From Spizellomyces punctatus DAOM BR117 (Eukaryota; Chytridiomycota; Chytridiomycetes; Spizellomycetales; Spizellomycetaceae), in the NCBI RefSeq assembly GCF_000182565.1, contig NW_015971542.1, forward strand, positions 444,976-508,975: a stretch of DNA of 64,000 bases. The letters are read 5' to 3'. Under the pieces are notes generated by a model that worked only from the letters and a program-made list of their open reading frames with translations, made no database searches and had not been told where the DNA came from. How positions within the stretch are numbered: position 1 is the first letter of the stretch; every line of letters begins with the position of its first letter. Of the stretch, positions 1-14,171 are shown piece after piece. The position numbers and the translations under genes were made by a program.

Positions 1-482
1 CATTCTCACTCGAGATTACTTACACGTTGGACAGGTACGCGACACAGTGCGTCTTATGCTGGAAAAGCAAATCAATCGGAGAAGGGAAATGGCCCAGCAA
101 ATAAGAAGGTGCGCATAGTCTTGGTCGGCCTGAAGCTCAGAAAGGAACGGGAGTGGGGGTTAACTATGTATGTTAAATACCAGATGCTGCAATGAAATGC
201 GGGAAGAACTTCAGCAAGCAAAAAAAGAGGTTCTGAATCCGAATTTAGGGGATGCCATGACTGTCGATGGCGAAGAGGACAATCACATGGGAACAGTGCG
301 TTGTTCGGAGAGTGCATTTTTGCTTTGTCTTGTGTCTCACATCTCATGGACAGGACCAAATTAACGTATCAGACAACGACAACCTTTTTGAGGCTCTACG
401 TTTACTGCAACCAAGGGATCCTCTCCAGCGGTATAATGAAACTCAGCAACGCCTCGCCGCCCTTGCTGATTCTATAGAATGA
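1..482 (+). CDS. C-terminal part of an unidentified coiled-coil protein (5' end outside window)
   Basis: Three exons can be read on the plus strand. The first ends ...AQQIR near position 115 at a GTGCGC donor, the second runs from about 173 (RCCNEMREELQQ) to a GTGCGT donor near 294, and the third starts after GGACAG at about 354 and ends ...AALADSIE at the stop at 480-482. Reading frame is kept across both introns. The visible tail is about 120 residues, rich in Glu, Gln and Arg, probably helical or coiled coil, with an acidic patch (VDGEEDNH) and the segment LFEALRLLQPRDPLQRY. I do not recognise the family and assign no function. It converges on the DHX35 gene, leaving about 140 bp between stop codons. 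Confidence 0.55.
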
Positions 483-620
483 GACACCCACGACGAGTGC
501 TTGGACCATTATCTTCCTGTAAGAAGGCTAAAGATATCCTCAAAGGAGATCGTCGCGTTTTTTACATATGTGAATCTATTGTATATACAAGAAGCTTGAG
601 ATTATCATTGTACAGGTGAG

Positions 621-3359
<2,739 letters not shown>

Positions 3360-3548
3360 CCCGACAGCAATCCAAGCGAAACCGTGCAACGAATCGATTT
3401 TCTAAAGGCAGATCAGCACTTCACTTCAGTTTTCGAAGCTGCCAGCTCATGACTCATTCTGTCATTTAACCCAGTTTGGGTCCGTGTTAGCACAGTCAAG
3501 ATCAGTGAGACCTGACCTTCATTTGCATTCTACTGCCCTCGATGCTCC

Positions 3549-4282
3549 ATGTTAACCACTTGGACGGAAAAGGAGAAGCAACTCCTCGCCCATTGCATCC
3601 TTCAACATCCCGGATGGACAGATCAATCGCTGTCGGAGGACATTGGTAGCAAGAATGTCGTAGAAGTTTCACTGTTTCTGGAAGAACTAAAGAAAACAGG
3701 TATGTAATGCATTCGACCTTGCCGGACTTTGTGCTCACATCACAAAGTTCCCCACCTGGTACACCCCAAAGATGTGTCTCGAGATGAAATACGAAAGGAA
3801 TGTAATGGCGACTGTGAAGTTCCTCTCAACCTTACTCCTGAACAAGAAATGGAATACCTGTCGTTTTTCAATCTACCCGGGTTGTTGCGAATAAGCCACG
3901 AGTAAGCCTTGTGACTTTTTGTACAAGAAGCCTATCTATTCTCATACAGTTACGGCCAAGTGTTTATCTAAAGGATCCAAACACATCGATGCAACGTTCC
4001 GCTGTCTTCAGTCTGTATTTGTCACTCCGGACCTGGCTAACTCGTATAATCAGGACATCAGTGGCACTGGCGGTTGAGAGGCGCCGGCAGGGTATACAAC
4101 TCTATGGACATAGGTCATTGCAGAAAAAAGGGGAGAGCGCCCTAGAGATTACATCGAAGGATGTTATCAACGCTTTGACACTCCTGGAGCCAGGATGTTT
4201 ACCAGAAAGCGTAAACGAAGAGCTACCAGAGGGCCAAGGGTGCCTCGATGCGGATCATGATGCACAGCAGGCCATTGTATAA
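3549..4282 (+). CDS. SANT/Myb-domain protein resembling RNA polymerase I UAF subunit Rrn5
   Basis: Three exons. Exon 1 starts MLTTWTEKEKQLLAHC and forms a SANT/Myb domain ending with the GSKNVVEVSLFLEELKKT pattern. Exon 2 carries VPHLVHPKD..PEQEMEYLSFFNLPGLL. Exon 3, entered most simply through the CCAAG acceptor near 3961, contains a helix-rich stretch with VALAVERRRQ and then EITSKDVINALTLLEP, which looks like half of a histone fold. This architecture is seen in fungal Rrn5, part of the upstream activating factor on rDNA promoters. An in-frame stop upstream leaves 3549 as first Met. The third exon boundary is less certain because the obvious CATACAG acceptor puts the reading out of frame. 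The role in Pol I transcription is inferred from domain order only. It converges with the Sec7 gene with 91 bp between stops. Confidence 0.55.
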
Positions 4283-4373
4283 ACATTGTATAATTCACCA
4301 AAACTTTTCGAAATACCAAAAAAGACTCGGATTTAACCGTTATATGCTGCCACATTACTTTGGCTATTATTGG

Positions 4374-7300
4374 CTACGTGAAGGTTTCATCATCTGTTAA
4401 CCCAGTTCCTCCTTGTCTCGTCTTGTCCTCTACGCCTTCCGTTGCCGATGACGGTATTTCCGTACTTTCGCCGCTGAATGAATCTGCCCGTAGATCATTC
4501 ACCTCTGCCTGTTCCCCTTCAGCAGCATTCTCGTTCGCGCTTGCACCAATATTAGGAGGCACAGCGGGACTTCCTGTCTCCTCTCTGCTTATCATCCACC
4601 CACCCTCATGAGTGCTCACTTCGCCCTCGCCCATATCGATAGGTGCATCACATGTCGCCAGATCTGGTAGTCCAGAGTCTATGGGAGCCGAATCAATCCC
4701 TCCGCCCTCAGAGACTAGATCATCGCCGCCGCCTGCTACAAGGTTTCGCTGGCTCCCCCTGGGGCTGACGGGAATGCTGTGTATTCCTTCGGTACTTCCA
4801 GCTACGGAACTCCGACTGGCCGTTGCACTCAGGGCCTCCCGTTCAGTCATGATACCAAACGTTGTTCCGGTGCGTATGAGTAAAGAGTGCAGCACGAGTC
4901 TTACATCCGGTGTAACGTCTTGTATGAGCAAGTTGACGACTTCCCCATAGAACAATGGCATTTGGCGTCGGAACTGATCTTCGTCAAAATCTACTAGAGC
5001 ATTAAGAATGGTCACAACCACTGGACGCCAGGCGTTCACGTTCCGACGTTTCGATTCTGGGTCGAGAGAGTTGTAGTGCATTAGGATGTCGTGGCTGAGT
5101 CTGTTGGCGCCAGCACATAATGTAAGTCATAGTAGAAAATGGAGACGTGAAAACAGTGCATTCGTCACTTACGGCACAAGTCGCTTTTCAATTTCTCCTC
5201 TCATGCCCCGTCTTTCAGCACTGACATCCAAATACATTTTGATGAGCACGCCGAGATAACTGGATACACTACTCGTCTCTTGTTTCAACAAATTTGGGAG
5301 TTGCCTCATAAAACCCATTCGATACAAGGCCATCCTCAAATCCATATCTCCATTGAAAGCCCTCGCAAATCGATAACTTCGCTCCAAGCAGTCGATGAGG
5401 GTAAAGAGGTTTTTTGAACTCAAGCTTTGGTATACGGCGTCTTCTGGACCGGAAGTGAGGACTTCCTGTAGCGTTTGGATCACAAGCAGATGTAGCACAC
5501 ATTTTACAATAATCTGCTGGAATTCACTCCTTTGTGGGCGCGGTCGTCGTGGGCGGGTATCGATAACAAGTCCACTTCCGTCTGGAGTTTGTATGATTGG
5601 CGTGCTTTCTTCGCCGCCGGCAGGGCCATCCCCAGAGTCATTAGGGTCGAAGAACAACGCATGCGGCGTTGTGACTTCAAACAAATGCACAAACATCGTG
5701 CAAACCTTTTCCCAAACTGCATCGTCCAGCTTTTGCACATTGCCTTCGATGAATTGCTGTAGACATGTGCTTCCAATCCTCGCTAAGGTTTCATTTTCTT
5801 GGGTCATGCAGACCGTCAAGAGTTCTAATACTCCATCGATCTGGAAATTAAGGGTATCGAAGTAATGACCGAACAGATCGATAAACTGTCGCAGAGCTTG
5901 GATAAGAGTGGTAGAAAGCCACACGGACATGTCCTCTCTATTTGCAAATTTTGTATGCTCCTGCCGGGATAATCGAAGGTCGTCGAAAATGGGAAACAGA
6001 ACTCCTTTTGATATAACCTCCCAGAAATCTCGTGAAAAGGAAGCACCATATTGTTTTAGCGTATCGAATAGATAATTTAGGGCTCTGCATTTCATGAGTA
6101 TAAAAAGAATATCAGCCGCATGGTTCCACCGGTACCTACATGTCACGGAAACGCGTACCTGGTTCTAACTTCTAGATCGCAGGTCATTATCACCTCATAC
6201 AGTCCGAACAAAATTGGGAACCAAAATCTGAAGCTTGGGTCATCTTCGGGAGCAACACCACCTCCCACTGGAATACCTGCAGGTTTGATGGGGCCAGCAG
6301 TCCCTGGTGTTGCCGATCCTGGGGTAGACGCCAAGAGACTTTGCTGTATAGACTCGGTCAGATTTTCATTTGAGCGCAACACGGCCATGCTGCTGACAGC
6401 ATTGATAAGCAACTTGGAGCCTTGTTGCGTTTTCGACAGCTCGTAAATACGAGGAATAGACTGGCGGAGTATTTCGACCGACTGGAGACTCGTACGGCCA
6501 AATTTACGATTCTTGCAAAATTCTACAAGGCAAGAGACAGAGTCTGGAAAAGTCTGGTTTGCTACCACGCTCTCAAAATTGTTCTTGAATATGCCCTTCA
6601 CGATATCAAAGGCGAGTAGAACAATGGGCTCTGAGACATCCGTTAACGATTAGTGAACAACTCGTGCCCCTCAATTGGCAACAGATCGCTCAATACGTAC
6701 CATGTGTTTCTCGAGCAGCCCTTATGAACGCCCCAAACATCGCTTTCCAACCACTTTTGATGCTTTTGCTTTTAGCTTGAATCATCTGCTGGAGACATGC
6801 CAACACCATATCCTTGATCTTAACATCGCTGTTATTACCCAAAACATGCTCAAAGGGCCGCAAGAAGTCCTTCTGGAACTTGAAATTCGGCAATTCTTCT
6901 AATTCCAAGAACTTCATTGCCAGCTGTCGTAGTTTGTCAAGCGCAAAAAAGCCAACGTTGCTATTAGGGTGGCAGCCAACTTGGTTGAAGTGATCACCCA
7001 GGATGGCCCAAATATTGGACCATTCCACACGAATACGCTTCATGTTGTAGTAGGAAATTTCCACTAGTCGTTGTAGGCAGTACATGCGAGGGTGCTCGCG
7101 ATCCGACGAAAACGTGATCTCATCCCAGGAAACTTCGCAGAGTGCGCGTACGAACGCAACAATGGCATACCCAGATAGCTTGACACTAGATGTGAAGATT
7201 CGATCCACCATTACTGTCATACCCTGAGAACCTGCCTCTGCTGCTGCTTCTTGCAAGAATCCTGTTCGCGTTATCGCATTAGATGATTCTCGGCGCTGAA

Positions 7301-10300
7301 GGCGATCTGTGGATGCTCTGGGTCGCGCCGCATCACTCTCATTCCCACTACCCACCACTTGCAGCCTCTCCAGCTGACTGACGCATAGGACCACATCCTT
7401 CCAATTCTCTCCCAGAAAATTTCCCTCCGTAAAAGCAATCTCTAACAGCGACTTGGTAGCCTCGAAGTTCTTCGCCCTCATTTCTTGCATGTTGCCCAAC
7501 ATTGTGAACTTGCTGAGGGTCGAGATGAACGCCTTCTTCTCCAAATCCATATCAAATAAGCACGATATGTGGGTCGCGTGTTTAAACCCTTCCAACGCGA
7601 CGATGATAGTCTCAACATCTTCGCTTTCTTGAAGCGGCCCGCTGATACCGGTCAAAATGCTCATCCAGATTATCTGGAACATCGCTTTAACATGTTCGTA
7701 ATGACTAGCAACGAAGAAACCACCCGCAGGAGCTGCTTCCTTGCTAGCCCCTCCGGGAATAGTCGCCGTGCGCTTACTTTTCCCCTTCAGCATAGTATTA
7801 AAGATGGCTTCAGTCTTCAAGGCCATCGTTTCGCTAGCTAGGGCAAAGTGTGCAACTTCCTTTTTATTGCTGCCGCTTCCACTGACTCCAGGTTTATCAT
7901 TTGGCCCACCCGGACTCACTCCCGGAACAACCGGCTGCTCATCTTTCATCACGATTTCGTTTTGCGATATTTCATCAAAGATGGCTTCCAGAAATTCTTG
8001 CGCTAGATCTTGCCCGTTGTCAATTCCACGATTATTCTTGAGGAAATCTGCCTTCGTCATCCGTTTTTTTACTTGAGCATTATGCTGATCAGTATTTAGC
8101 ATAATTACGGAGTAGGCGAGAACGTAAGCAGTGTCAGCGCTGCTGAAGTTTTGGGGATTTCCTTTCACATAGCGTTCTGCAAACTTCAGCATAAAACGAT
8201 CTATCTTCTGCGCTTCACCGGGGAGTCTGAAACATTGCAAAAAGAGCCGGAGTGCATCTGTAAACGTCATTCCGGAAAACTCCATCTCGTCTACAAACGC
8301 GTGCATGATTGCAATATTTTCCTCTTCTCCTTCGCCGAGGAATTCGCCAATCATCGATTTGTTCAAACCATCCGTATGCAATAAAAACCTGGCAATATCC
8401 CGGGGAGTTCGTGACGCTATACAACCAGAGTCGAGCAAATACTGCATTCCCTTCTTTGGCTTGAAGTTAAATCTTTTGATGCCTTCGCTGAGAACTTGCT
8501 TGCGATGCTTGAGCGTTTCAAACGCTGTCGGGTCATCTTCTATTTTGCGTCCGGGTTGTTGTCCAGTTCCTTTCTTTCCTTCTTCGTCCGTCACCAACCC
8601 TAGCTTTACCGAAGCCTCCGCTTCTTCACTCTTTCTTCCTCCTTTTTCTTCCTCAGCAGGGGCACCAGCGGCAGGCGCTCTCGCATTGCACCAAGCGACG
8701 AGCGGGCGTAGGACACCCCTCACCATCAGTTCCAGCCCACGCTTTTTAAGTTCCCCATAGTCCCCAGTTGATGAATACAGCTCCCGCACTTGCTCTTTTG
8801 TGAAATTGGTAAGATTGGCAGTTGTTATCGCCGGTGGCATTGTATTTCCCCGCTGCGATTGTTGTTGTTGCTGCTGCGCTGGCCCAGTGGCAGGGACGGT
8901 TGTGCTTGTCTCGTGATGTTGCGTCATGACTTTGGCCAGCGCATTGACCAGACGTTCCCAAATGTTCTCACGCGCCCCCGCTTCTACATCGCAGTCGTAG
9001 TTGAGATAAATTTCTACAAGGACCCGTCCTCCATCGGCCTGTGGATCGGACAGTATTCGCTGAAGAGCCTTCAACAAAGACGTGCGCTGGTGAAATGTTA
9101 TGGATGATCTGGCTTCCACAATCGGGATAATTATTTCCGTGAAGATCACTGACAGTTCTTTCTGTTATAAATTACATCTGTAAGCGACTGGGCAGAAGCG
9201 ACGTTCTCTTCCTGTAAAGGCCACTTACTTTCAACACGCTCCGAAGACCGATCAGCACTTTACCAAATATTTCCATGGATATGTCAAACACCTGTGGTAC
9301 AACGCTGACTGCGTTCCGACTTAGGCTTAAGCACAGGTACTGCTTGACGGCATGAACAAACAACACTGCATTTGAATCAGCTTTTGTCTGAGTCCCCGGC
9401 GAGAATAGAACAGGGGCTGGAGTGAAGAAGATGTACATGTGTGAACCGAGAATAGTATAAACCAGATGCAGTGATAAGAGCTTTGATCGCATGGCGTGAG
9501 ATTTGAGATCGGTTGCTCTGTACGACAGTTAGTTCCTACTGTGAACGCACTGAATATGTTGCCAAACCTACCCCTCTGGTGCTGGTATTGGCTTCATGCT
9601 GAGCTTGCAAAGCGCTCGAAAAACGAGATACGCATCCTTGATATACTGTTCTGCAGCAGAGCCTTTAACCTTTTTTGAGGATTCGTTCAGAATGTCCTGA
9701 GAGCGGCGCTCTTCGTCAAGTCCCGTAGAGCTGCTGAAACGCCCGCAGTATCGCCATCGTAGCTCCTGAGGAATTTCATGTGTCAGCGTGTGGCGATGTC
9801 CAGAAATGAAAGTGAAGTACTTACATGCTGTCGACGCTAGCGCTTCCCCTCATACCGGAACTTGCTACAGATGCGCGATCATCGTCTACGCTGGCCACCC
9901 CACCAGATGCCCTTGAAGGGGACTCATCACCTTTACTTCCCCCATCCTCCATTGCAGGACTTTCGCTCTCCGTCGGCGATGCATCTTGTTCCGTAGAATC
10001 AGCACTGGCGCCTTGTGTCGGTATCTGCTCCACTTTCCCATCAGGCGCTGCAGTGGAACTTCGACTTCGGGTCTTATCATCATCAGCTTTGGGGATGTCC
10101 TTCGGCACTCGGCCGAAGACAGCCTGAACCATCTGCGTTAGAGTGGCCTGGGCCACTATTTGGGTATTGGCCGATTTTGAGAGGAGAAAGATGTTGTAAG
10201 TCGTTCTGACCGCTTTCAAAAGTACGCCTCCGTGGATAGCCGCAGTCGGATCAGCATTAGAAACAGCGGCTAAAAGGGCCTATTGATAAATGATCCCATC

Positions 10301-11044
10301 AATAACCTGCGTGGATCCACATGCATAACTTCAATGAGCCTCTAGCACACCTTCACAATCTGCAGCTGCACCTTCTCATCGGTATTTTCTCCCCCACCAA
10401 AGGTATCGCATATGGTGTCCACAACTAGAGCAACCATAGAGCCGCCCCCTTCAGCATTGCTTTCCATGCTGCTCCGATCGTCGTCTCCGGAAAGCCGATT
10501 TGATCCGGGTTCCTTTCGCGGAACGTCCATATCAAAATCTGCTACAGATCCTCCAACAGCGGCATCACCCTCAAGGAGAGCATCATGTCGGCCCCAATAA
10601 TTGTATGTGAACAGTTTTCCCAGGCAGTCAATGGCGATTGTCGCAAGGGTGGCCTGTCTTGAGCGACAAGCTATTTGAAAAGGGGCGAAAATTGTTTGTA
10701 TTGTCTGAGCATCCATAGCAGGGTGACTACTGGGTGATTCAAGCGCCTCTAAAAGGACACAAGAACTGCTTAGTGCTCCAGAGTCGAATTTGCCTATGTT
10801 GCATCGGAGCCTCACCTAAAGCGGACTTTGATGCATCTCTGAGATTATTCAGCTTCTTTGCCTCCTTCGCACTTTGCATTTGCTCTAATGCTAGCTTGAT
10901 AAATACATCGCTCGAGCCCTGCTGCAGATTTGGAGCCGGTGAGTTGCTGCCGGACATTGACGGTCTAGTGGCCGTTGGAGCTGACTGCGTTGGTTCTGGA
11001 CTGTTCTTCCCAGAACTGTTAGATCCAAAAAAATTATTGAACAT
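4374..11044 (-). CDS. SEC7: Sec7/BIG-family Arf guanine nucleotide exchange factor
   Basis: This is a large gene with about ten exons that encodes a trans-Golgi Arf1 GEF. It starts MFNNFFGSNSSGK at 11042-11044. The DCB/HUS N-terminal region spans about 8900-11000, including LYSSTGDYGELKKRGLELMV near 8700. The Sec7 domain follows: KKGMQYLLDSGCI, GEFLGEGEEENIAIMHAFVDEM, then FRLPGEAQKIDRFM with the catalytic glutamate of the FRLPGE loop, then AYVLAYSVIMLNTDQHN and RMTKADF. HDS homology regions continue down to about 4400, with WSNIWAILGDHFNQVGCHPN in HDS1 near 6990. The C-terminal tail is disordered and Ser/Glu rich. Length and order match BIG1/2 and yeast Sec7p, not the small cytohesins. Exact splice sites near 6110-6146 and 9500-9830 were not all resolved. 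Golgi/TGN location is family knowledge. Confidence 0.9.
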
Positions 11045-11564
11045 CGTGGAATGGGTATGCTGGAGTTTGATGCTCCTCTAGTGTGGGAAAAACAATGTCG
11101 GAAAGCTTGTCGAAGGGACGGCTACTTCTAAGATTTAGGCAATATATGTTCTTGGTGCAATAGGAGCTATCTACCACGGTCCTCGCAGGTGTCCGTCATT
11201 CCACCTCGCAGCCGTTACCGCGCTTATAATTTAGGAAGAGCAGGTAAACGCGGAGGCTCTCCAATACTGGAGGTCCAGAATAGTTGCAATGGGAGGGATG
11301 TCCCGCCGCTTGCTTAGTCAGCGATGCTGACTGGTTGTTGCCATAGATATCTGGTAAGGTTGGGGCTTCAGGGACGTTCTACTTGAAATCCTTCCCGTGC
11401 TTTTGTACAAGATGAACACTCACTTGCGTAATGGTGGCGGCGCAATGGAGGCACGGCCGAGGGGACTGATTATTGGACTATAAAAGCAGGCGGGTTTTGC
11501 AGTACCAGCTGCAGTCATAGCTTGAACCCAGCTGCACCTACGCGCAGATATCAACGCAAACACC
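11045..11564. promoter_or_regulatory. Intergenic promoter region with a TATA box
   Basis: This 520-bp spacer lies upstream of Sec7 (minus strand) and of the possible small gene at 11565 (plus strand). A clear TATAAAAG is at 11479-11486 on the plus strand, about 80 bp before the ATG at 11565. It is followed by a CAGCTGCAGTCATAGC stretch that could hold the transcription start. No long ORF crosses the spacer. The TATA placement supports plus-strand transcription but does not prove it. Confidence 0.5.
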
Positions 11565-11771
11565 ATGAGCCAAAAAAGCATGCGAGCATTCGAAGAACCC
11601 GCTCCAGCAAGAGCACATGGAGTCCCGCAAGATCATGATCCGCCACGACTTTCCACTCAGGGAATTGAACGAGACCCCAAAGTGGCCGCTTTGGCTGAGC
11701 TGGGACGTGGCCCACCCGCTGCGGAAGCAGCAAAGCACCATGTAGGTGACACTTGTACTTGGTCTTGGTGA
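11565..11771 (+). CDS. Possible small hydrophilic protein (68 aa)
   Basis: A short ORF starts at a good initiation context (CAAACACCATGAGCC) about 80 bp downstream of a TATAAAAG box. The product begins MSQKSMRAFEEPAPARAHG and is rich in Ala, Pro, Glu and His with no hydrophobic segment, so it would be soluble and probably disordered. A GTAGGT donor at about position 60 of the protein (after AAKHHV) could instead splice into a downstream exon, so the last residues DTCTWSW may be wrong. Several overlapping minus-strand ORFs exist but lack a promoter-like context. I recognise no family. The TATA box with a small hydrophilic product would suit a stress or developmentally induced gene; that is inference. 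Confidence 0.35.
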   Translation: MSQKSMRAFEEPAPARAHGVPQDHDPPRLSTQGIERDPKVAALAELGRGPPAAEAAKHHVGDTCTWSW

Positions 11772-12159
11772 GCATTCTCTGATGATGAATTTCCAAACAT
11801 ATCAGGCTCATGAACACGACCAAGTTCGTGACCACAAGTTACAACCCAACTCGAGCCACGATAACAAGGAAGCTCGTTTCCACCAGAATCGTCACCGTGT
11901 TCGTTAGACATTTGTAGTGGATTGCTGTATTGATCACACCACATTTATAGTGATTGTCAATAAAGAATATGGAAAAGACCAGATGTTATTGCTTTAGTAA
12001 TGTCAGGCATCCTCGCATCCGATGTCGGTCACGTGTTCGCTTACCGCACAGATATCTTCCTGCAAGTCTGCTCACCGTTCTTTACAGCGGGCCCTTCCGA
12101 GGGCGATCGCATGGAAGGCGCAAAACCTCGGTACTGCCGTCTCCCGTAATTTGATTACC

Positions 12160-14049
12160 ATGGAGATCCGGCAGATTCTCCTCCGACTTCTCTCCCGCCT
12201 TTGCCGACCGTTTGTCGCATGGCGGGCGCTCTTAGTTCTGGTTGTAGTTGGCCCCGTTGCCCTCCTACACTTTCGACTTTCGACACCTTCGCCTCATGTC
12301 AGCCGAGGAAAGCCGGTCCGATCGGAAGTGGTGAGACGATGGACGTCCTGGGACGTTGGATCTGGTGATCCACATTACAAAGAGTGTCCCGCAAATTGGG
12401 AGAAACATCCTGAGATCCAGGATCTGCGAAAGTTGATACCGCATGGGCGGAAGGGGGCTTTGGTAATACCATGGGTGGATACCAACCTAATGGTTGTCAA
12501 ACCTGCAAAGACGATATGTGGGTGGTTGGTGATCAAAGGCGAAAAGAGTCATGACATAGTTGGAAAACGTTACTCAGCTTCCGAAGGGGATTTCTTCCCG
12601 CCACTCCCTCCGTTTCCGGTGGATGGGGTCACTATCACCGCCTTTGGAAAGCAAAACGGGTTTGAAGTGCCGATTTCGGTGTCAGATTCATTTGCTCGAT
12701 ATCCTGACAATGTAGAAGAATTCAGGATTTACGATGTAATAATTGCTTTGCGCGACCCGGATGTTTATAGATTGGAGGTGTTGCTTGAATATAGCGATTT
12801 AATCAATGCGGATGAGTCTCCACAGACTTCCGAGACTCAGGCACACCTTCCCGTTGTTGTTAATCACGATGGAAAGCCTACCTTGTTCTCCATCCATGTG
12901 CAGGGAAAACCCCTATCGCGCTCCACGTATCTTGGGCTTCCGCACTGTCAATCGTCAGACCACCCTGGGAGATGGGTGAATTCGTCTCTTCTCTCAAAGT
13001 CCCCTATCGCAAATTCCTGGATGTCCGATGAAGATGAGACTCATGAAGACTTGACCGAACCGCTACAGACCTACGACGCGCGTGTATGGGTTCCATTCGA
13101 ATGTAGATACAGAAGATGGTCATACAGAGCGTTTCGCGACAAATGTTTGGGGAAGTGGTATGGGTTGAGCCATTGGTGGGGAGATGGAAATGTTAGAAGG
13201 GCTCTGAAGGCATTGACAACAGCAGGGGCCTGGTGCAAAGAGTGGTACGATGAGGTATGCTGCGCATTGAGCATTTTTAGGGAGGCCAGATATTTTAACA
13301 GTAAATTATGACATGTCATAGAGCACATCAGAGTGTCAGTGCGACGACCGGACGCTTGTCACTCCTCACATCGGTGATAGTGCGTCAGGATGGTCCGTCG
13401 TGCCCAAGGTAGCAGGTAGCACTAACGCCACGATTATGTACGCATCTCTGGCTTCTTTCACTGCGGACACCATTGATTGGCAGGACTTGATGAATATAAA
13501 TAAGATGAAGGAACAACTAAGGCCACAGATAGCACTGGGGATGACTCGGATTGAGGCAACACCATCGGTATGCTGCCGGCCGCTAAAAACAAGTTCTCAG
13601 AAGGCGGTGTTTGCTGATGTCTATCCTTTCGTTAGGTCGTCATTGTTGGACTGCCGACCCTGGACACGACTACATCAACTTTATCCTCTGTGCATTCCAC
13701 TCTCTCGTCGCTCACGCATGCCCTTCGCGCAACTTATGCCGCGCATGGCGTTCCTATTGTCCTTCGCACCCCACAGTATGCATCCTCACCCTCCACCCGT
13801 CTCCGCACAAAGCTCCTTTCGCAATTCTTCGCCAAATCCATAACTGCCGTCTTAAGTCCATTTACCTCGGTTTATATCTGGGATGTGCACCATCTGGGAG
13901 ATTTTGCAACTCAATCAGCAAAACGCAGGCTGGCGAAGTGTGACCTCGGTCACGCGTCTCGCGACATGGTGGAGTGGGAGAATCTGATATTGGAAAATGT
14001 CCTGTGTAATAAGTTGCTAATGCAAGAGAAAAAAGTGGAGCGGGTATAA
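12160..14049 (+). CDS. NXPE/PC-esterase-like type II membrane protein with altered SGNH motif
   Basis: Three exons encode a single-pass protein. The start is MEIRQILLRLLSRL in a TTACCATGG context; an upstream in-frame ATG at 12022 would only add a basic leader. A signal anchor (ALLVLVVVGPVALLHF) sits near residues 27-42, so the bulk should face the Golgi/ER lumen. The middle is a beta-rich region (residues about 100-330). The SGNH-like block I reads HWWGDGNVRRALK, where the nucleophile position of GDS is Gly. After an intron at the GAT GAG|GTATGC donor the protein continues STSECQCDDRTLV, then VVIVGLPTLD, PIVLRTPQYAS and the block V-like IWDVHHLGDFA, ending QEKKVERV. Gene order of these blocks resembles NXPE and PC-esterase proteins that modify glycans or lipids. 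Missing Ser may make it catalytically dead. Family assignment rests on motifs only. Confidence 0.6.
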
Positions 14050-14171
14050 TGCAGGGCCGAATTTTGTCACAAACATGACCCCTTGAATGGGATAACTCAA
14101 CCTTAGAATTTTTACTGAATGATACCCTGGAAGAGTGCACGTATATACGGAATAAATTAGTTATATCTAAG

